A DNA stretch of 64,000 bases, from NCBI RefSeq assembly GCF_000730645.1, contig NZ_BBIU01000041.1:1-64000 (forward strand). Direction: 5' to 3'. Both the position numbers and the translations under genes were made by a program. Positions 1-8,170 of the stretch are shown here, piece after piece (the first letter of the stretch is position 1; every line of letters begins with the position of its first letter). The DNA comes from Pseudomonas parafulva NBRC 16636 = DSM 17004. Its GTDB lineage: Bacteria; Pseudomonadota; Gammaproteobacteria; Pseudomonadales; Pseudomonadaceae. The notes under the pieces are model-generated. The model was not told the DNA's origin, ran no database searches, and was given only the letters and a program-made list of their open reading frames with translations.

Positions 1-4
1 CCAT
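1..4 (-). CDS. Start codon of a divergent gene leaving the window (partial)
   Basis: The reverse strand has an ATG whose A is at position 4, preceded by a strong GGAGGGAGGT ribosome-binding sequence about 8 bases upstream (around positions 12-21 on the plus strand). Only the first codon is visible, so the product cannot be read. In pseudomonads the gene divergent from hemA usually encodes a TPR-repeat protein followed by lolB; that identity comes from known gene order, not from sequence here. Confidence 0.4.
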
Positions 5-51
5 GCCCGTCACCTCCCTCCGCAAGCCCTTCGTTCGGCCTCCTGAAGTCG

Positions 52-120
52 CGAAGATCAAGATCAAGATCAAAAGCCAGATCAAAAGCCAAGTCAAAAG
101 CGAGAGTAAGAGCACGCGCG
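52..120. repeat. Degenerate tandem repeat (GATCAA / GATCAAAAGCCA units)
   Basis: Three GATCAA-type hexamers run into two copies of a 12-base unit GATCAAAAGCCA and then decayed copies (AGTCAAAAGCGA, GAGTAAGAGC). The array lies in the leader between the divergent gene at the left edge and hemA. Purines dominate the plus strand. Copy number is likely to vary between strains. No function is evident. Confidence 0.75.
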
Positions 121-257
121 AGATTAAGTTTTGCCTGATTAAAAGGCCATGGGAATGGCGAGTGTCGGGGCGTTGACGGAATGCGGCGTAGGGCCGGGAG
201 GGTGTGGAACTTATTTGGCGTGCTTTATAAATAGATGTTAATAATTTACAGCGTATT

Positions 258-289
258 TTGTGAGTAAGGTTAATTACCGCTTACATACT
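258..289 (+). promoter_or_regulatory. Candidate sigma-70 promoter for the hemA operon
   Basis: A TTGTGA hexamer at 258-263 is followed, 18 bases on, by TACATA/CATACT at 282-289, in an AT-rich stretch (about 230-290) that contrasts with the GC-rich surroundings. The spacing suits a -35/-10 pair and would give a leader of about 95 bases before hemA. No start-site data are available, so this is a sequence-based guess. Confidence 0.4.
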
Positions 290-387
290 ATCGGTCGTCG
301 TCCGGTTGAAGTTTCCAGCGTCAAGCTTGTCCTGCAACCGCCGAAGGAGGACAATTACCGGCTTCTCGTCACAACCAGCGATTTTGC

Positions 388-1665
388 ATGGCCTTTCTCG
401 CACTTGGTATCAACCATAAGACTGCCTCGGTAGACGTACGCGAGCGCGTGGCGTTTACCCCTGAGCAGTTGGTAGACGCCCTGCAGCAGCTCTGCCGCCT
501 CACCTCAAGCCGTGAAGCGGCGATCCTGTCCACCTGCAACCGCAGCGAGCTTTACCTGGCGCAGGATCAGCTGTCCGCCGAGGACGTGCTGCTGTGGCTG
601 GCCGACTATCACCGCCTCAGCCTGGACGAACTGCGTGCCAGCGCCTACGTGCACGAAGAGCACGACGCCGTGAAGCACATGATGCGCGTGGCCTCCGGCC
701 TTGACTCGCTGGTGCTTGGCGAGCCGCAGATTCTCGGCCAGATGAAATCCGCGTATGCCGTGGCCCGCGAGGCCGGTACCGTCGGGCCGTTGCTCGGGCG
801 CCTGTTCCAGGCCACTTTCAGCGCCGCCAAGCAGGTGCGCACCGACACGGCCATTGGCGAAAACCCCGTGTCGGTGGCATTTGCCGCAGTCAGCCTGGCC
901 AAACAGATCTTCAGTGACCTGGCACGCAGCCAGGCCCTGCTCATCGGGGCTGGCGAAACCATCACCCTGGTCGCCCGCCACCTTCACGAGCAAGGTGTAC
1001 GCCGCATTGTCGTGGCCAACCGTACCCTGGAACGCGCCAGTATCCTGGCCGAGCAGTTCGGTGCCCACGCTGTGCTGCTGGCTGACATCCCCCAGGAACT
1101 CGCCAACAGCGACATCGTCATCAGCTCCACCGCCAGCCAGTTGCCGATCCTGGGCAAGGGGGCGGTGGAGAGTGCCTTGAAGCAACGTCGCCACAAGCCC
1201 ATCTTCATGGTCGACATCGCCGTACCCCGCGATATCGAAACCGAAGTGGGCGAGCTGGATGACGTGTACCTCTACACCGTCGACGACCTGCACGATGTGG
1301 TTGCCGAAAACCTCAAGAGCCGCCAGGGCGCCGCTCAGGCCGCCGAAGAGCTGGTTGCCGTGGGTGCTGAAGACTTCATGGCGCGCCTGCGTGAACTGGC
1401 TGCGGTGGATGTGCTGCGGGCCTACCGCCAGCAAAGCGAGCGCCTGCGCGACGAAGAACTGCAAAAAGCCCAGCGCCTGCTGGCCAATGGCGGCAACCCC
1501 GAAGAGGTGTTGGCCCAGTTGGCCCGGGGGCTTACCAACAAACTGCTGCATGCACCCAGCGTGCACATGAAAAGGCTCTCGGCCGAAGGCCGCCTTGAAG
1601 CGCTGGCCATGGCCCAGGAACTGTTTGCCCTCAACGAGGGCTCCACGGACAAATCCCCGCAATGA
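388..1665 (+). CDS. hemA: Glutamyl-tRNA reductase
   Basis: HemA reduces glutamyl-tRNA(Glu) with NADPH to glutamate-1-semialdehyde, the first committed step of C5-pathway tetrapyrrole synthesis in the cytosol. The 425-residue product has the family N-terminus, with the GINHKTA motif and the catalytic cysteine at residue 50 in STCNRSE. The substrate-binding segment GEPQILGQMK follows near residue 111, then an NADPH Rossmann motif (IGAGET) near 190 and the C-terminal dimerisation helices. It is first in an operon with prfA, which it overlaps by 4 bases. The start has no good ribosome-binding site immediately upstream; a perfect AAGGAGG sits 37 bases earlier (344-350). The family N-terminus nevertheless supports this ATG. 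Confidence 0.97.
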   Translation: MAFLALGINHKTASVDVRERVAFTPEQLVDALQQLCRLTSSREAAILSTCNRSELYLAQDQLSAEDVLLWLADYHRLSLDELRASAYVHEEHDAVKHMMRVASGLDSLVLGEPQILGQMKSAYAVAREAGTVGPLLGRLFQATFSAAKQVRTDTAIGENPVSVAFAAVSLAKQIFSDLARSQALLIGAGETITLVARHLHEQGVRRIVVANRTLERASILAEQFGAHAVLLADIPQELANSDIVISSTASQLPILGKGAVESALKQRRHKPIFMVDIAVPRDIETEVGELDDVYLYTVDDLHDVVAENLKSRQGAAQAAEELVAVGAEDFMARLRELAAVDVLRAYRQQSERLRDEELQKAQRLLANGGNPEEVLAQLARGLTNKLLHAPSVHMKRLSAEGRLEALAMAQELFALNEGSTDKSPQ

Positions 1666-2744
1666 AAGCGTCGCTGCTGAACAAACTGGACATTCTCCAG
1701 GACCGCTTCGAAGAACTCACCGCACTGCTCGGTGATGCCGAAGTTATCTCCGACCAGACTCGCTTTCGTGCCTATTCCCGCGAATACGCCGAAGTTGAGC
1801 CGGTGTACGCCGCCTACAGAGAGTGGCGCAAGGTGCAGGCTGACCTTGAGGGCGCCCAGGCGCTGCTCAAGGACAGTGACCCGGACATGCGTGAAATGGC
1901 CGTGGAAGAAGTCCGCGAAGCCAAGGAGCAACTGGTGGTGCTGGAGTCCCAGCTGCAGCGCATGCTGTTGCCCAAGGACCCCAACGACGGGCGCAACGTG
2001 TTCCTCGAGATCCGCGCCGGTACCGGGGGCGACGAGGCGGCGATTTTCTCGGGTGACCTGTTCCGCATGTACTCGCGGTATGCCGAAAAGCGCGGCTGGC
2101 GGCTGGAAATCCTCTCCGAGAACGAGGGCGAGCATGGCGGCTACAAGGAAATCATCGCCCGCGTCGAAGGCGAGAATGTGTACGGCAAGCTCAAGTTCGA
2201 GTCCGGCGCGCACCGTGTTCAGCGTGTGCCGGAGACCGAGTCCCAAGGCCGTATCCATACCTCGGCCTGCACTGTGGCGGTACTGCCTGAGCCCGACGAA
2301 CAGGCTGCCATCGAGATCAACCCTGCCGACTTGCGCGTAGACACTTACCGCGCCTCCGGCGCGGGCGGGCAGCACGTCAACAAAACCGACTCGGCCATCC
2401 GCATTACCCACCTGCCGACCGGCATCGTGGTCGAGTGCCAGGAAGAGCGTTCGCAGCACAAGAACCGAGCCCGCGCCATGTCGTGGCTGTCGGCCAAGCT
2501 CAATGACATGCAGACCAGCGCCGCACAGAACGCCATTGCCAGCGAGCGCAAGCTGCTGGTGGGGTCCGGTGACCGCTCCGAGCGTATCCGCACCTACAAT
2601 TATCCACAGGGCCGTGTGACCGACCACCGTATCAACCTCACGCTGTACTCGCTGGACGATGTGCTGGCAGGCGGTGTCGAGGCCGTGATTGAACCGCTGT
2701 TGGCCGAATACCAGGCCGATCAACTGGCCGCCCTGGGGGACTGA
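1662..2744 (+). CDS. prfA: Peptide chain release factor 1
   Basis: RF1 recognises UAA and UAG in the ribosomal A site and triggers hydrolysis of peptidyl-tRNA. The 360-residue length equals that of the E. coli protein. The stop-codon recognition tripeptide of the PxT type is visible as PET within RVQRVPETESQGRIHT. The catalytic GGQ loop is at residues 235-237 (SGAGGQHVNKTDSA). Gln237 is the expected target of the PrmC methyltransferase encoded next. The ATG overlaps the hemA stop codon by 4 bases and the stop overlaps the prmC start by 1 base, so translation is probably coupled across the three genes. Confidence 0.98.
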   Translation: MKASLLNKLDILQDRFEELTALLGDAEVISDQTRFRAYSREYAEVEPVYAAYREWRKVQADLEGAQALLKDSDPDMREMAVEEVREAKEQLVVLESQLQRMLLPKDPNDGRNVFLEIRAGTGGDEAAIFSGDLFRMYSRYAEKRGWRLEILSENEGEHGGYKEIIARVEGENVYGKLKFESGAHRVQRVPETESQGRIHTSACTVAVLPEPDEQAAIEINPADLRVDTYRASGAGGQHVNKTDSAIRITHLPTGIVVECQEERSQHKNRARAMSWLSAKLNDMQTSAAQNAIASERKLLVGSGDRSERIRTYNYPQGRVTDHRINLTLYSLDDVLAGGVEAVIEPLLAEYQADQLAALGD

Positions 2745-3574
2745 TGACCATCATCGCCAGCCTGCTGCGCAACGCGCAGTTGCCCGAGTCGCCCACCGAG
2801 CGCCTGGATGCCGAGCTGTTGTTGGCTGCAGCCATCGGCAAGTCGCGCAGCTACCTGCACACCTGGCCCGAACGCATTGTCAGCAGCGAGGCCGCGCAGA
2901 CCTACGCCGGTTACCTGCAACGCCGCCGTGGCGGCGAGCCGGTTGCCTATATTCTTGGTCAGCAGGGCTTCTGGAAGATCGACCTGGAAGTGGCACCGCA
3001 CACGCTGATCCCGCGGCCAGACACCGAACTGCTGGTGGAAACGGCGCTTGAGGTGCAGCCCGCGCTGCCGGCCCGGGTGCTTGACCTGGGTACCGGCACC
3101 GGTGCCATCGCCCTGGCCCTGGCCAGCGAGCGCCCGGCCTGGCAGGTGACGGCGGTCGACCGGGTACCCGAGGCCGCAGCGCTGGCCGAGCGCAACCGCC
3201 AGCGCCTTGGCCTGGCCAATGCCCGCGTGCAGTTGAGCCACTGGTTCGACAGCCTCGGCGACCAGCGCTTTGACCTGATCGTCAGCAACCCACCCTACAT
3301 TCGCGCTGCAGACCCGCACCTGGGCGCCGGCGATGTACGGTTCGAGCCCAGCAGTGCACTGGTGGCCGGCGCCGACGGCCTGGATGACCTGCGCATCATC
3401 GCCGCCCAGGCACCGGCTTACTTGGTCCCGGGTGGCTGGCTGTTGCTGGAGCACGGTTATGATCAGGCTGCGGCGGTTCGCGCGCTGCTGGCCAGTCACG
3501 GTTTTGCTGATGTTGGCAGCCGCACCGACCTTGGCGGCCATGAGCGCATGACCCTGGGGCGTCTGCCATGCTGA
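2744..3574 (+). CDS. prmC: Release factor glutamine methyltransferase
   Basis: PrmC (HemK) uses S-adenosylmethionine to N5-methylate the glutamine of the GGQ motif in RF1 and RF2, which raises termination efficiency. The 276-residue protein has an N-terminal helical substrate-recognition domain, the SAM-binding motif LDLGTGTGAIA at residues 113-123 and the diagnostic NPPY catalytic motif at 182-185. Its position directly after prfA is the classic bacterial arrangement. Its reading frame overlaps prfA by one base and the next gene by seven, so it is an internal gene of the hemA operon. Confidence 0.97.
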   Translation: MTIIASLLRNAQLPESPTERLDAELLLAAAIGKSRSYLHTWPERIVSSEAAQTYAGYLQRRRGGEPVAYILGQQGFWKIDLEVAPHTLIPRPDTELLVETALEVQPALPARVLDLGTGTGAIALALASERPAWQVTAVDRVPEAAALAERNRQRLGLANARVQLSHWFDSLGDQRFDLIVSNPPYIRAADPHLGAGDVRFEPSSALVAGADGLDDLRIIAAQAPAYLVPGGWLLLEHGYDQAAAVRALLASHGFADVGSRTDLGGHERMTLGRLPC

Positions 3575-4323
3575 GCGACCAGGAGCTGCTGCGCTACAGC
3601 CGCCAGGTACTGCTGTCGCAGATCGATATCGAGGGCCAGTTGCGCCTCAAGCAGAGCAAGGCGTTGATCGTCGGCCTGGGGGGGCTGGGGTCCCCTGTGG
3701 CCCTGTATCTGGCGGCGGCAGGGGTTGGGGAGCTGCACCTGGCGGACTTCGACACTGTCGACCTGACCAACCTGCAACGCCAGGTGATCCACGACAGCGC
3801 CAGCGTTGGCATGACCAAGGTCGACTCGGCCATGCAACGCTTGCAGGCGATCAACCCCGAAATCACCCTGGTTGCCCACCGGCAAGCGCTGGACGATACG
3901 TCGTTGGCCGCTGCGGTGGCGGCGGTAGACCTGGTGCTGGACTGCTCGGACAACTTCGCTACCCGCGAGGCGGTGAATGCCGCCTGCGTTGCCGGCAGCA
4001 AGCCGCTGGTCAGTGGGGCGGCCATTCGTCTTGAGGGGCAACTGTCGGTTTTCGACCCTCGCCGTGACTACAGCCCGTGCTACCACTGCCTGTATGGGGA
4101 GGGTAGCGAGGCTGAGCTGACCTGCAGCGAAGCTGGCGTGATCGGCCCGCTTGTAGGCCTGGTGGGCAGCCTGCAGGCGCTCGAGGCCATGAAGCTGCTG
4201 GCTGGCTTTGGTGAACCCCTGGTGGGCAGGCTGTTGCTGATCGATGCGCTGGGTACCCGTATTCGCGAGCTGCGGGTCAAGCGCGACCCGGCCTGCCCGG
4301 TCTGCGGCAAGCGCGATGGCTGA
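3568..4323 (+). CDS. moeB: MoeB/ThiF-family sulphur-carrier adenylyltransferase
   Basis: Members of this E1-like family adenylate the C-terminal glycine of a sulphur-carrier protein such as MoaD or ThiS, for molybdopterin or thiamin synthesis. The 251-residue product shows the ATP-binding Rossmann motif GLGGLGSPVALYLAAAG, the DFDTVDLTNLQRQ segment typical of MoeB, and two zinc-ligand pairs, CYHCLYG near residue 172 and CPVCGK at the C-terminus. No rhodanese domain follows, so it is the short bacterial type. It sits between prmC and murI with overlaps on both sides. Which carrier protein it serves cannot be decided here; moeB is the usual Pseudomonas annotation. Confidence 0.85.
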   Translation: MLSDQELLRYSRQVLLSQIDIEGQLRLKQSKALIVGLGGLGSPVALYLAAAGVGELHLADFDTVDLTNLQRQVIHDSASVGMTKVDSAMQRLQAINPEITLVAHRQALDDTSLAAAVAAVDLVLDCSDNFATREAVNAACVAGSKPLVSGAAIRLEGQLSVFDPRRDYSPCYHCLYGEGSEAELTCSEAGVIGPLVGLVGSLQALEAMKLLAGFGEPLVGRLLLIDALGTRIRELRVKRDPACPVCGKRDG

Positions 4324-5113
4324 GGGCTCGGCGCCCATCGGCGTCATGGACTCGGGCGTGGGTGGCCTGTCAGTGCTGGCCGAGATCCGTCGCCTGCTGC
4401 CCAACGAAACGCTGTGGTATGTGGCCGACTGTGGCCATGTGCCCTATGGCGAGAAATCCCCCGATTACATCCGCAGCCGCTGCCGTCGTATCGCGGGGTT
4501 CTTCCACGAGCAGGGCGCCAAGGCCATGGTGCTGGCCTGCAACACGGCTACCGTCGCGGCAGTTGCCGACCTTCGCGCGCATTACCCGGGTTGGCCATTG
4601 GTGGGCATGGAGCCAGCGGTCAAGCCCGCTGCAGCGGCGACCCGCTCTGGGGTAGTCGGGGTGTTGGCCACAACCGGTACGCTGCAGAGTGCCAAATTTG
4701 CTGCCTTGCTCGATCGCTTTGCCAGCGACGTCCGCGTCATCACCCAGCCGTGCCCGGGGCTGGTCGAGTTGATTGAAACCGGAGACCTGGCAAGCCATGC
4801 ATTGCGTGAACGGCTGCAGGGTTACGTTGAGCCATTGCTGGGCGCCGGATGCGACACGCTGATATTGGGCTGCACCCATTACCCGTTCCTGCGCCCGTTG
4901 CTGGCGCAACTGGTGCCTGCTCACGTGGCAATCATCGACACCGGCGCTGCGGTGGCGCGTCAACTGCACAGGCTTCTGGAAGGTGCAGACCTGCTGGCTA
5001 CCGGGCCAGCACGCGATACGCAGCTGTGGACCAGTGGCGACCCGGCTTCGCTCTTGGGCGTGCTGCCGGTGTTGTGGGGGCAGCCGGGTAGCGTTGAACG
5101 GTTTGGGTTGTAG
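4316..5113 (+). CDS. murI: Glutamate racemase
   Basis: MurI interconverts L- and D-glutamate in the cytosol and supplies D-Glu for peptidoglycan. The 265-residue protein begins with a glycine-rich loop after the family motif IGVMDSGVGG and carries the two catalytic cysteines: Cys75 in VLACNTATV and a second in LGCTHYPFL about 110 residues later. The frame is open upstream to 4244, but the ATG at 4316 overlaps the previous stop by only 8 bases and places the family motif near the N-terminus. It is the last gene of the hemA-prfA-prmC-moeB-murI operon and ends 37 bases from the convergent SDR gene. Confidence 0.95.
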   Translation: MAEGSAPIGVMDSGVGGLSVLAEIRRLLPNETLWYVADCGHVPYGEKSPDYIRSRCRRIAGFFHEQGAKAMVLACNTATVAAVADLRAHYPGWPLVGMEPAVKPAAAATRSGVVGVLATTGTLQSAKFAALLDRFASDVRVITQPCPGLVELIETGDLASHALRERLQGYVEPLLGAGCDTLILGCTHYPFLRPLLAQLVPAHVAIIDTGAAVARQLHRLLEGADLLATGPARDTQLWTSGDPASLLGVLPVLWGQPGSVERFGL

Positions 5114-5150
5114 AAGGTAAGCGCGGCAAACGCTGCAATGCGGTTGCTTG

Positions 5151-5837
5151 TCACTTGCCTGGCATCGGCCAGAGGCTGGCCGGGTGCAGCACCTCGAGCA
5201 CAAGCTCGGGTAGGCGCTCGGGCAACCGTTTGAGCAGTTCCTGCGCCGCAGTCTCAGCCGTCCACGCCTCAGGTATGACGGGTGCAGCCGTGACCTGGGA
5301 ATCGACTGCAAGCGGCGCTACCACCGTTACATCAATCCCTTGTGCCTGAAGCGCTACGCGCTGTTCACGCACCCATTGCACCGTGTTGTTCCAGCCGGCG
5401 GCGACTTGTGTAGGTGCGTACATCTGCAATGCCGTGTATCGGCTGAATACGGCCATTACCTGAGGCGCGCTACCGCGCTCCAGCAAAGGCACCGCCGCAG
5501 CCAGGCTCAGCTGCGTGGCCAGGTGGTTGGACTCGATAAGGTGCTCGAACAGCGCATCACGGGCTATGTCACCGGCCAGGTAATCACTGGTGCCGGCATT
5601 GATGATCAGGCAATCAAGCGCCCCCCAGGCCTGCTCGAGCAACTGCCCGGCTTCAGCCGCTTCCGGTGCCCCCTGCAACAGCCCTGGCAGCTGTAGAAAC
5701 CGGTCATGATGAAGGGGGGCGGCACCGGGGCAATCGCTGGCGGCAACGCGGTGCCCTTGCAGCAGCAGGTGCTCTACCAGCGCCATTCCTAGCCCGTTTG
5801 ATGCTCCTGTAACCCAGAAACTACGTGAGTTAGACAA
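5151..5837 (-). CDS. SDR-fold protein with altered catalytic motif
   Basis: The 228-residue protein has a Rossmann cofactor motif TGASNGLG at residues 10-17 and the NAG motif at 80-82, both typical of classical short-chain dehydrogenases/reductases. The catalytic YxxxK motif appears as Tyr140-Ala-Pro-Thr-Gln144, so the lysine that lowers the tyrosine pKa is replaced by glutamine. It may have changed or lost activity. The gene is last in the probable photolyase operon, 23 bases after phr, so it may be co-induced by light. Substrate unknown. Confidence 0.8.
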   Translation of the reverse strand: MSNSRSFWVTGASNGLGMALVEHLLLQGHRVAASDCPGAAPLHHDRFLQLPGLLQGAPEAAEAGQLLEQAWGALDCLIINAGTSDYLAGDIARDALFEHLIESNHLATQLSLAAAVPLLERGSAPQVMAVFSRYTALQMYAPTQVAAGWNNTVQWVREQRVALQAQGIDVTVVAPLAVDSQVTAAPVIPEAWTAETAAQELLKRLPERLPELVLEVLHPASLWPMPGK

Positions 5838-5860
5838 GATCGATGCCCTCTATACGACTG

Positions 5861-7279
5861 CTAGCGCGGGAGAGCTTTGAACGCCTCCAGTGCTCGCTGG
5901 CGACTGCTACGGAGATCTACAAGTGGACGTGGATACAGACTAGCACTGATTTTGGCAGCAGAACCGCTAGGGTCATGAATACTTTTGTCATCAAGGTCCC
6001 GCAGTTCAGGCACCCACTCACGAATGAAACGCCCCTGGGGATCGAACCGCTGCGATTGCGAGACGGGGTTGAAGATGCGGAAATAGGGCACTGAATCGGT
6101 ACCGGTCGAGGCACTCCACTGCCAGCCACCATTGTTGGCCGCCAGGTCACCGTCGATGAGGTGGCGCATGAAGTGCCGTTCGCCATGGCGCCAGTCGATC
6201 AGCAAATTCTTGCTGAGAAACATGGCAGTGACCATGCGCAGCCGGTTGTGCATCCACCCGGTTTCCAGCAACTGGCGCATGGCCGCATCGATGATCGGGA
6301 AGCCCGTACGGCCTTCTTCCCAGGCCTTCAGCTCTTTGGGGGCGTTGCGCCAGGGCAATGCCTCGGTATGGGAGCGGAATGCACGGTGACGCGACACCTG
6401 TGGGTAACCGGTCAGGATGTGTTTGTAGAACTCGCGCCAGATCAGCTCGTTGATCCAGGTCTGCACACCTGGGTTGCCACTGTCGAACTCGCCATGGTTG
6501 CTGGCCAAGGCGCCGTGCAGGCATTGGCGGGGCGAAATCACGCCAGCTGCCAAGTAGGCGGAAAGGCGGCTGGTACCAGGCTTGGCCGGCAGGTCACGCA
6601 AATGTTCATAATCCACGATGGTTTCGTCGGCGAACCGTGACAACCGTTCCTGTGCTTCGGTTTCCCCGGCAGGCCAAAGGTCTCGCAGGGACTTGGCCGG
6701 CTTATCGAAGCCGTCTACATGCTGCGGGATGGGGTCGCTGCTGATCGACAGGGCCGCCTGGCGTTTCACCCGCGGCGCCAGTGACGGCAGCCCACGGTGC
6801 AGGTGCTCCAGGCAGTTCTTCTTGAATTGGCTGAACACCTGAAAGTAGTCGCCGCTTCGTGTCAGTACGGTGCCCGGGCGGAACAACAACTGGTCCAGGT
6901 GGCTGTGGGCCTGAATATCGGAACGCTCCAGCAAGGCCCTGGTTGCGTCATCGCGGCGCTGCTCGTGGATGCCGTATTCCTCGTTCCAGTGCACGCTTTG
7001 CACGTGGTGCTTGCGACATACCTGCAGTACGGCGTCCGGTGCCTGGTCCCAGGTGTCGACCTTGCGAATCAACAACGGAATATTCAACGCTTCGAGCGAC
7101 TGGCGCAGTTCACGCAGGTTGCGCAGCCAGAAGTCGACCTTGCACGGGGCGTCGTCGTGGGCCAGCCATTGTTCGGGGCTGACAAGCCAGAGGGCGAGGG
7201 TAGGGCCGCGCTCACTGGCGGCGCTGAGTGCGGTGTTGTCATCGGTGCGCAGGTCGCTGCGTAGCCAGGTCAGGTGCAT
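5861..7279 (-). CDS. phrB: Deoxyribodipyrimidine photolyase (cryptochrome/photolyase family)
   Basis: This 472-residue flavoprotein should split cyclobutane pyrimidine dimers in DNA using blue light. The N-terminal antenna-binding domain (about 1-130) begins LTWLRSDLRTDDNTAL, typical of class I photolyases. The C-terminal FAD domain has the conserved KNLLIDWRHGE block, then NNGGWQW and the STGTDSVPYFRIFNP segment. Size and motifs match E. coli PhrB. It lies 27 bases after the MerR-type regulator and 23 before the SDR gene, all on one strand, suggesting one transcript starting near 9130. A light-responsive operator precedes that transcript. Confidence 0.95.
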   Translation of the reverse strand: MHLTWLRSDLRTDDNTALSAASERGPTLALWLVSPEQWLAHDDAPCKVDFWLRNLRELRQSLEALNIPLLIRKVDTWDQAPDAVLQVCRKHHVQSVHWNEEYGIHEQRRDDATRALLERSDIQAHSHLDQLLFRPGTVLTRSGDYFQVFSQFKKNCLEHLHRGLPSLAPRVKRQAALSISSDPIPQHVDGFDKPAKSLRDLWPAGETEAQERLSRFADETIVDYEHLRDLPAKPGTSRLSAYLAAGVISPRQCLHGALASNHGEFDSGNPGVQTWINELIWREFYKHILTGYPQVSRHRAFRSHTEALPWRNAPKELKAWEEGRTGFPIIDAAMRQLLETGWMHNRLRMVTAMFLSKNLLIDWRHGERHFMRHLIDGDLAANNGGWQWSASTGTDSVPYFRIFNPVSQSQRFDPQGRFIREWVPELRDLDDKSIHDPSGSAAKISASLYPRPLVDLRSSRQRALEAFKALPR

Positions 7280-7306
7280 GGGCTAACGAATTCTCCGGGC
7301 TGGCGG

Positions 7307-8170
7307 CTATGGGTTCTGAAGCAGTCGCAAGGCAGTTTGCGGGGTGTCGAACAGGGCAAGGTTGGGTAAGTCGAGGTGGCTCAGTTGCGCTTGATGCAAC
7401 GCCACCAGGCTACCGCCAGCGAGTGTCGGCACACCCAGTCCATGCAGCGAACGCTGCAGGGCCCTGGCATCGATGCGGGGCCCCAGGTGCAGCAATACGG
7501 CACGTGGGTGCAGCGTCGCCACTGCGCTTTGCAGCTGCGCGCCGGCCAGCGCCTGTTCGAGCACTTCCACGGCAAACCCGTTGCTGGTAAGCAGCCAGGC
7601 GCACAACCACAGCTCAGGGTTGAATGCACGATCGCTGTCTTCGGCCAGCAGCACCGCCGGGCCCTGCAGCAACTGATTGTCATGGTAGACGCGCGCGCCC
7701 AGCTTGCTGCGCAACCAGGTATGGAAGAACGCCTGTTCCAGGCGTGCGTTGAAATAGGTGCGCCAGCGAAGCTCCAGGTGGTTCAGCAAGGGGAGCAGCA
7801 GCTGTTCGCACAGGGTCACGGCCGGGTACAGTGCCATCGCCTGATTGAGCTGATGGTCAAGGGTGCGCTGGGACAGGTTGGCAATGGCCTCCAGCATCTG
7901 CACCTGCCTGGCTTGCCAGTCGCTCTGGGGCGGCGTACCCAGCGGTTTGTCGAGCAGCTCGCCCACCTGGCTGACCGACGCGCCGCGCTGTAGCCAGGCC
8001 AGGATCGATTCAACGCGCTCGACCTGTTCCACCGGGTACAAGCGATGCCCCTTTGGCGTACGTTGGGGCTTGAGCAGCCCGTAGCGGCGCTCCCAGGCAC
8101 GTAAGGTAACCGGGTTGACGCCAGTGCGGCGGGCCAGCTCACCGATAGGCAACAGTACTTCAGACCGCAT
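7307..8170 (-). CDS. MerR-family regulator of the LitR/CarH type (class II, no cobalamin site)
   Basis: The 287-residue protein has an N-terminal MerR winged helix (about 7-75) with the LRAWERRYGLLKPQRTPKGHRLY recognition region seen in LitR/CarH light regulators, then a helical domain (about 80-165) and a Rossmann-like domain. The DxHxxG signature that binds cobalamin in CarH is not visible; the corresponding stretch reads AEDSDRAF. This fits the B12-independent class II regulators called PplR in P. putida, whose light input comes from separate LOV proteins. It overlaps the end of the upstream gene by 11 bases and precedes phrB, so it probably regulates its own operon. pplR1 is the likely ortholog. 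Confidence 0.85.
   Translation of the reverse strand: MRSEVLLPIGELARRTGVNPVTLRAWERRYGLLKPQRTPKGHRLYPVEQVERVESILAWLQRGASVSQVGELLDKPLGTPPQSDWQARQVQMLEAIANLSQRTLDHQLNQAMALYPAVTLCEQLLLPLLNHLELRWRTYFNARLEQAFFHTWLRSKLGARVYHDNQLLQGPAVLLAEDSDRAFNPELWLCAWLLTSNGFAVEVLEQALAGAQLQSAVATLHPRAVLLHLGPRIDARALQRSLHGLGVPTLAGGSLVALHQAQLSHLDLPNLALFDTPQTALRLLQNP

Noticed and set aside
505..1662. Long open frame opposite hemA
   Set aside because: It lies wholly antisense to a well-supported gene, has no ribosome-binding site and its protein is low in recognisable motifs; GC-rich genomes give such shadow frames.
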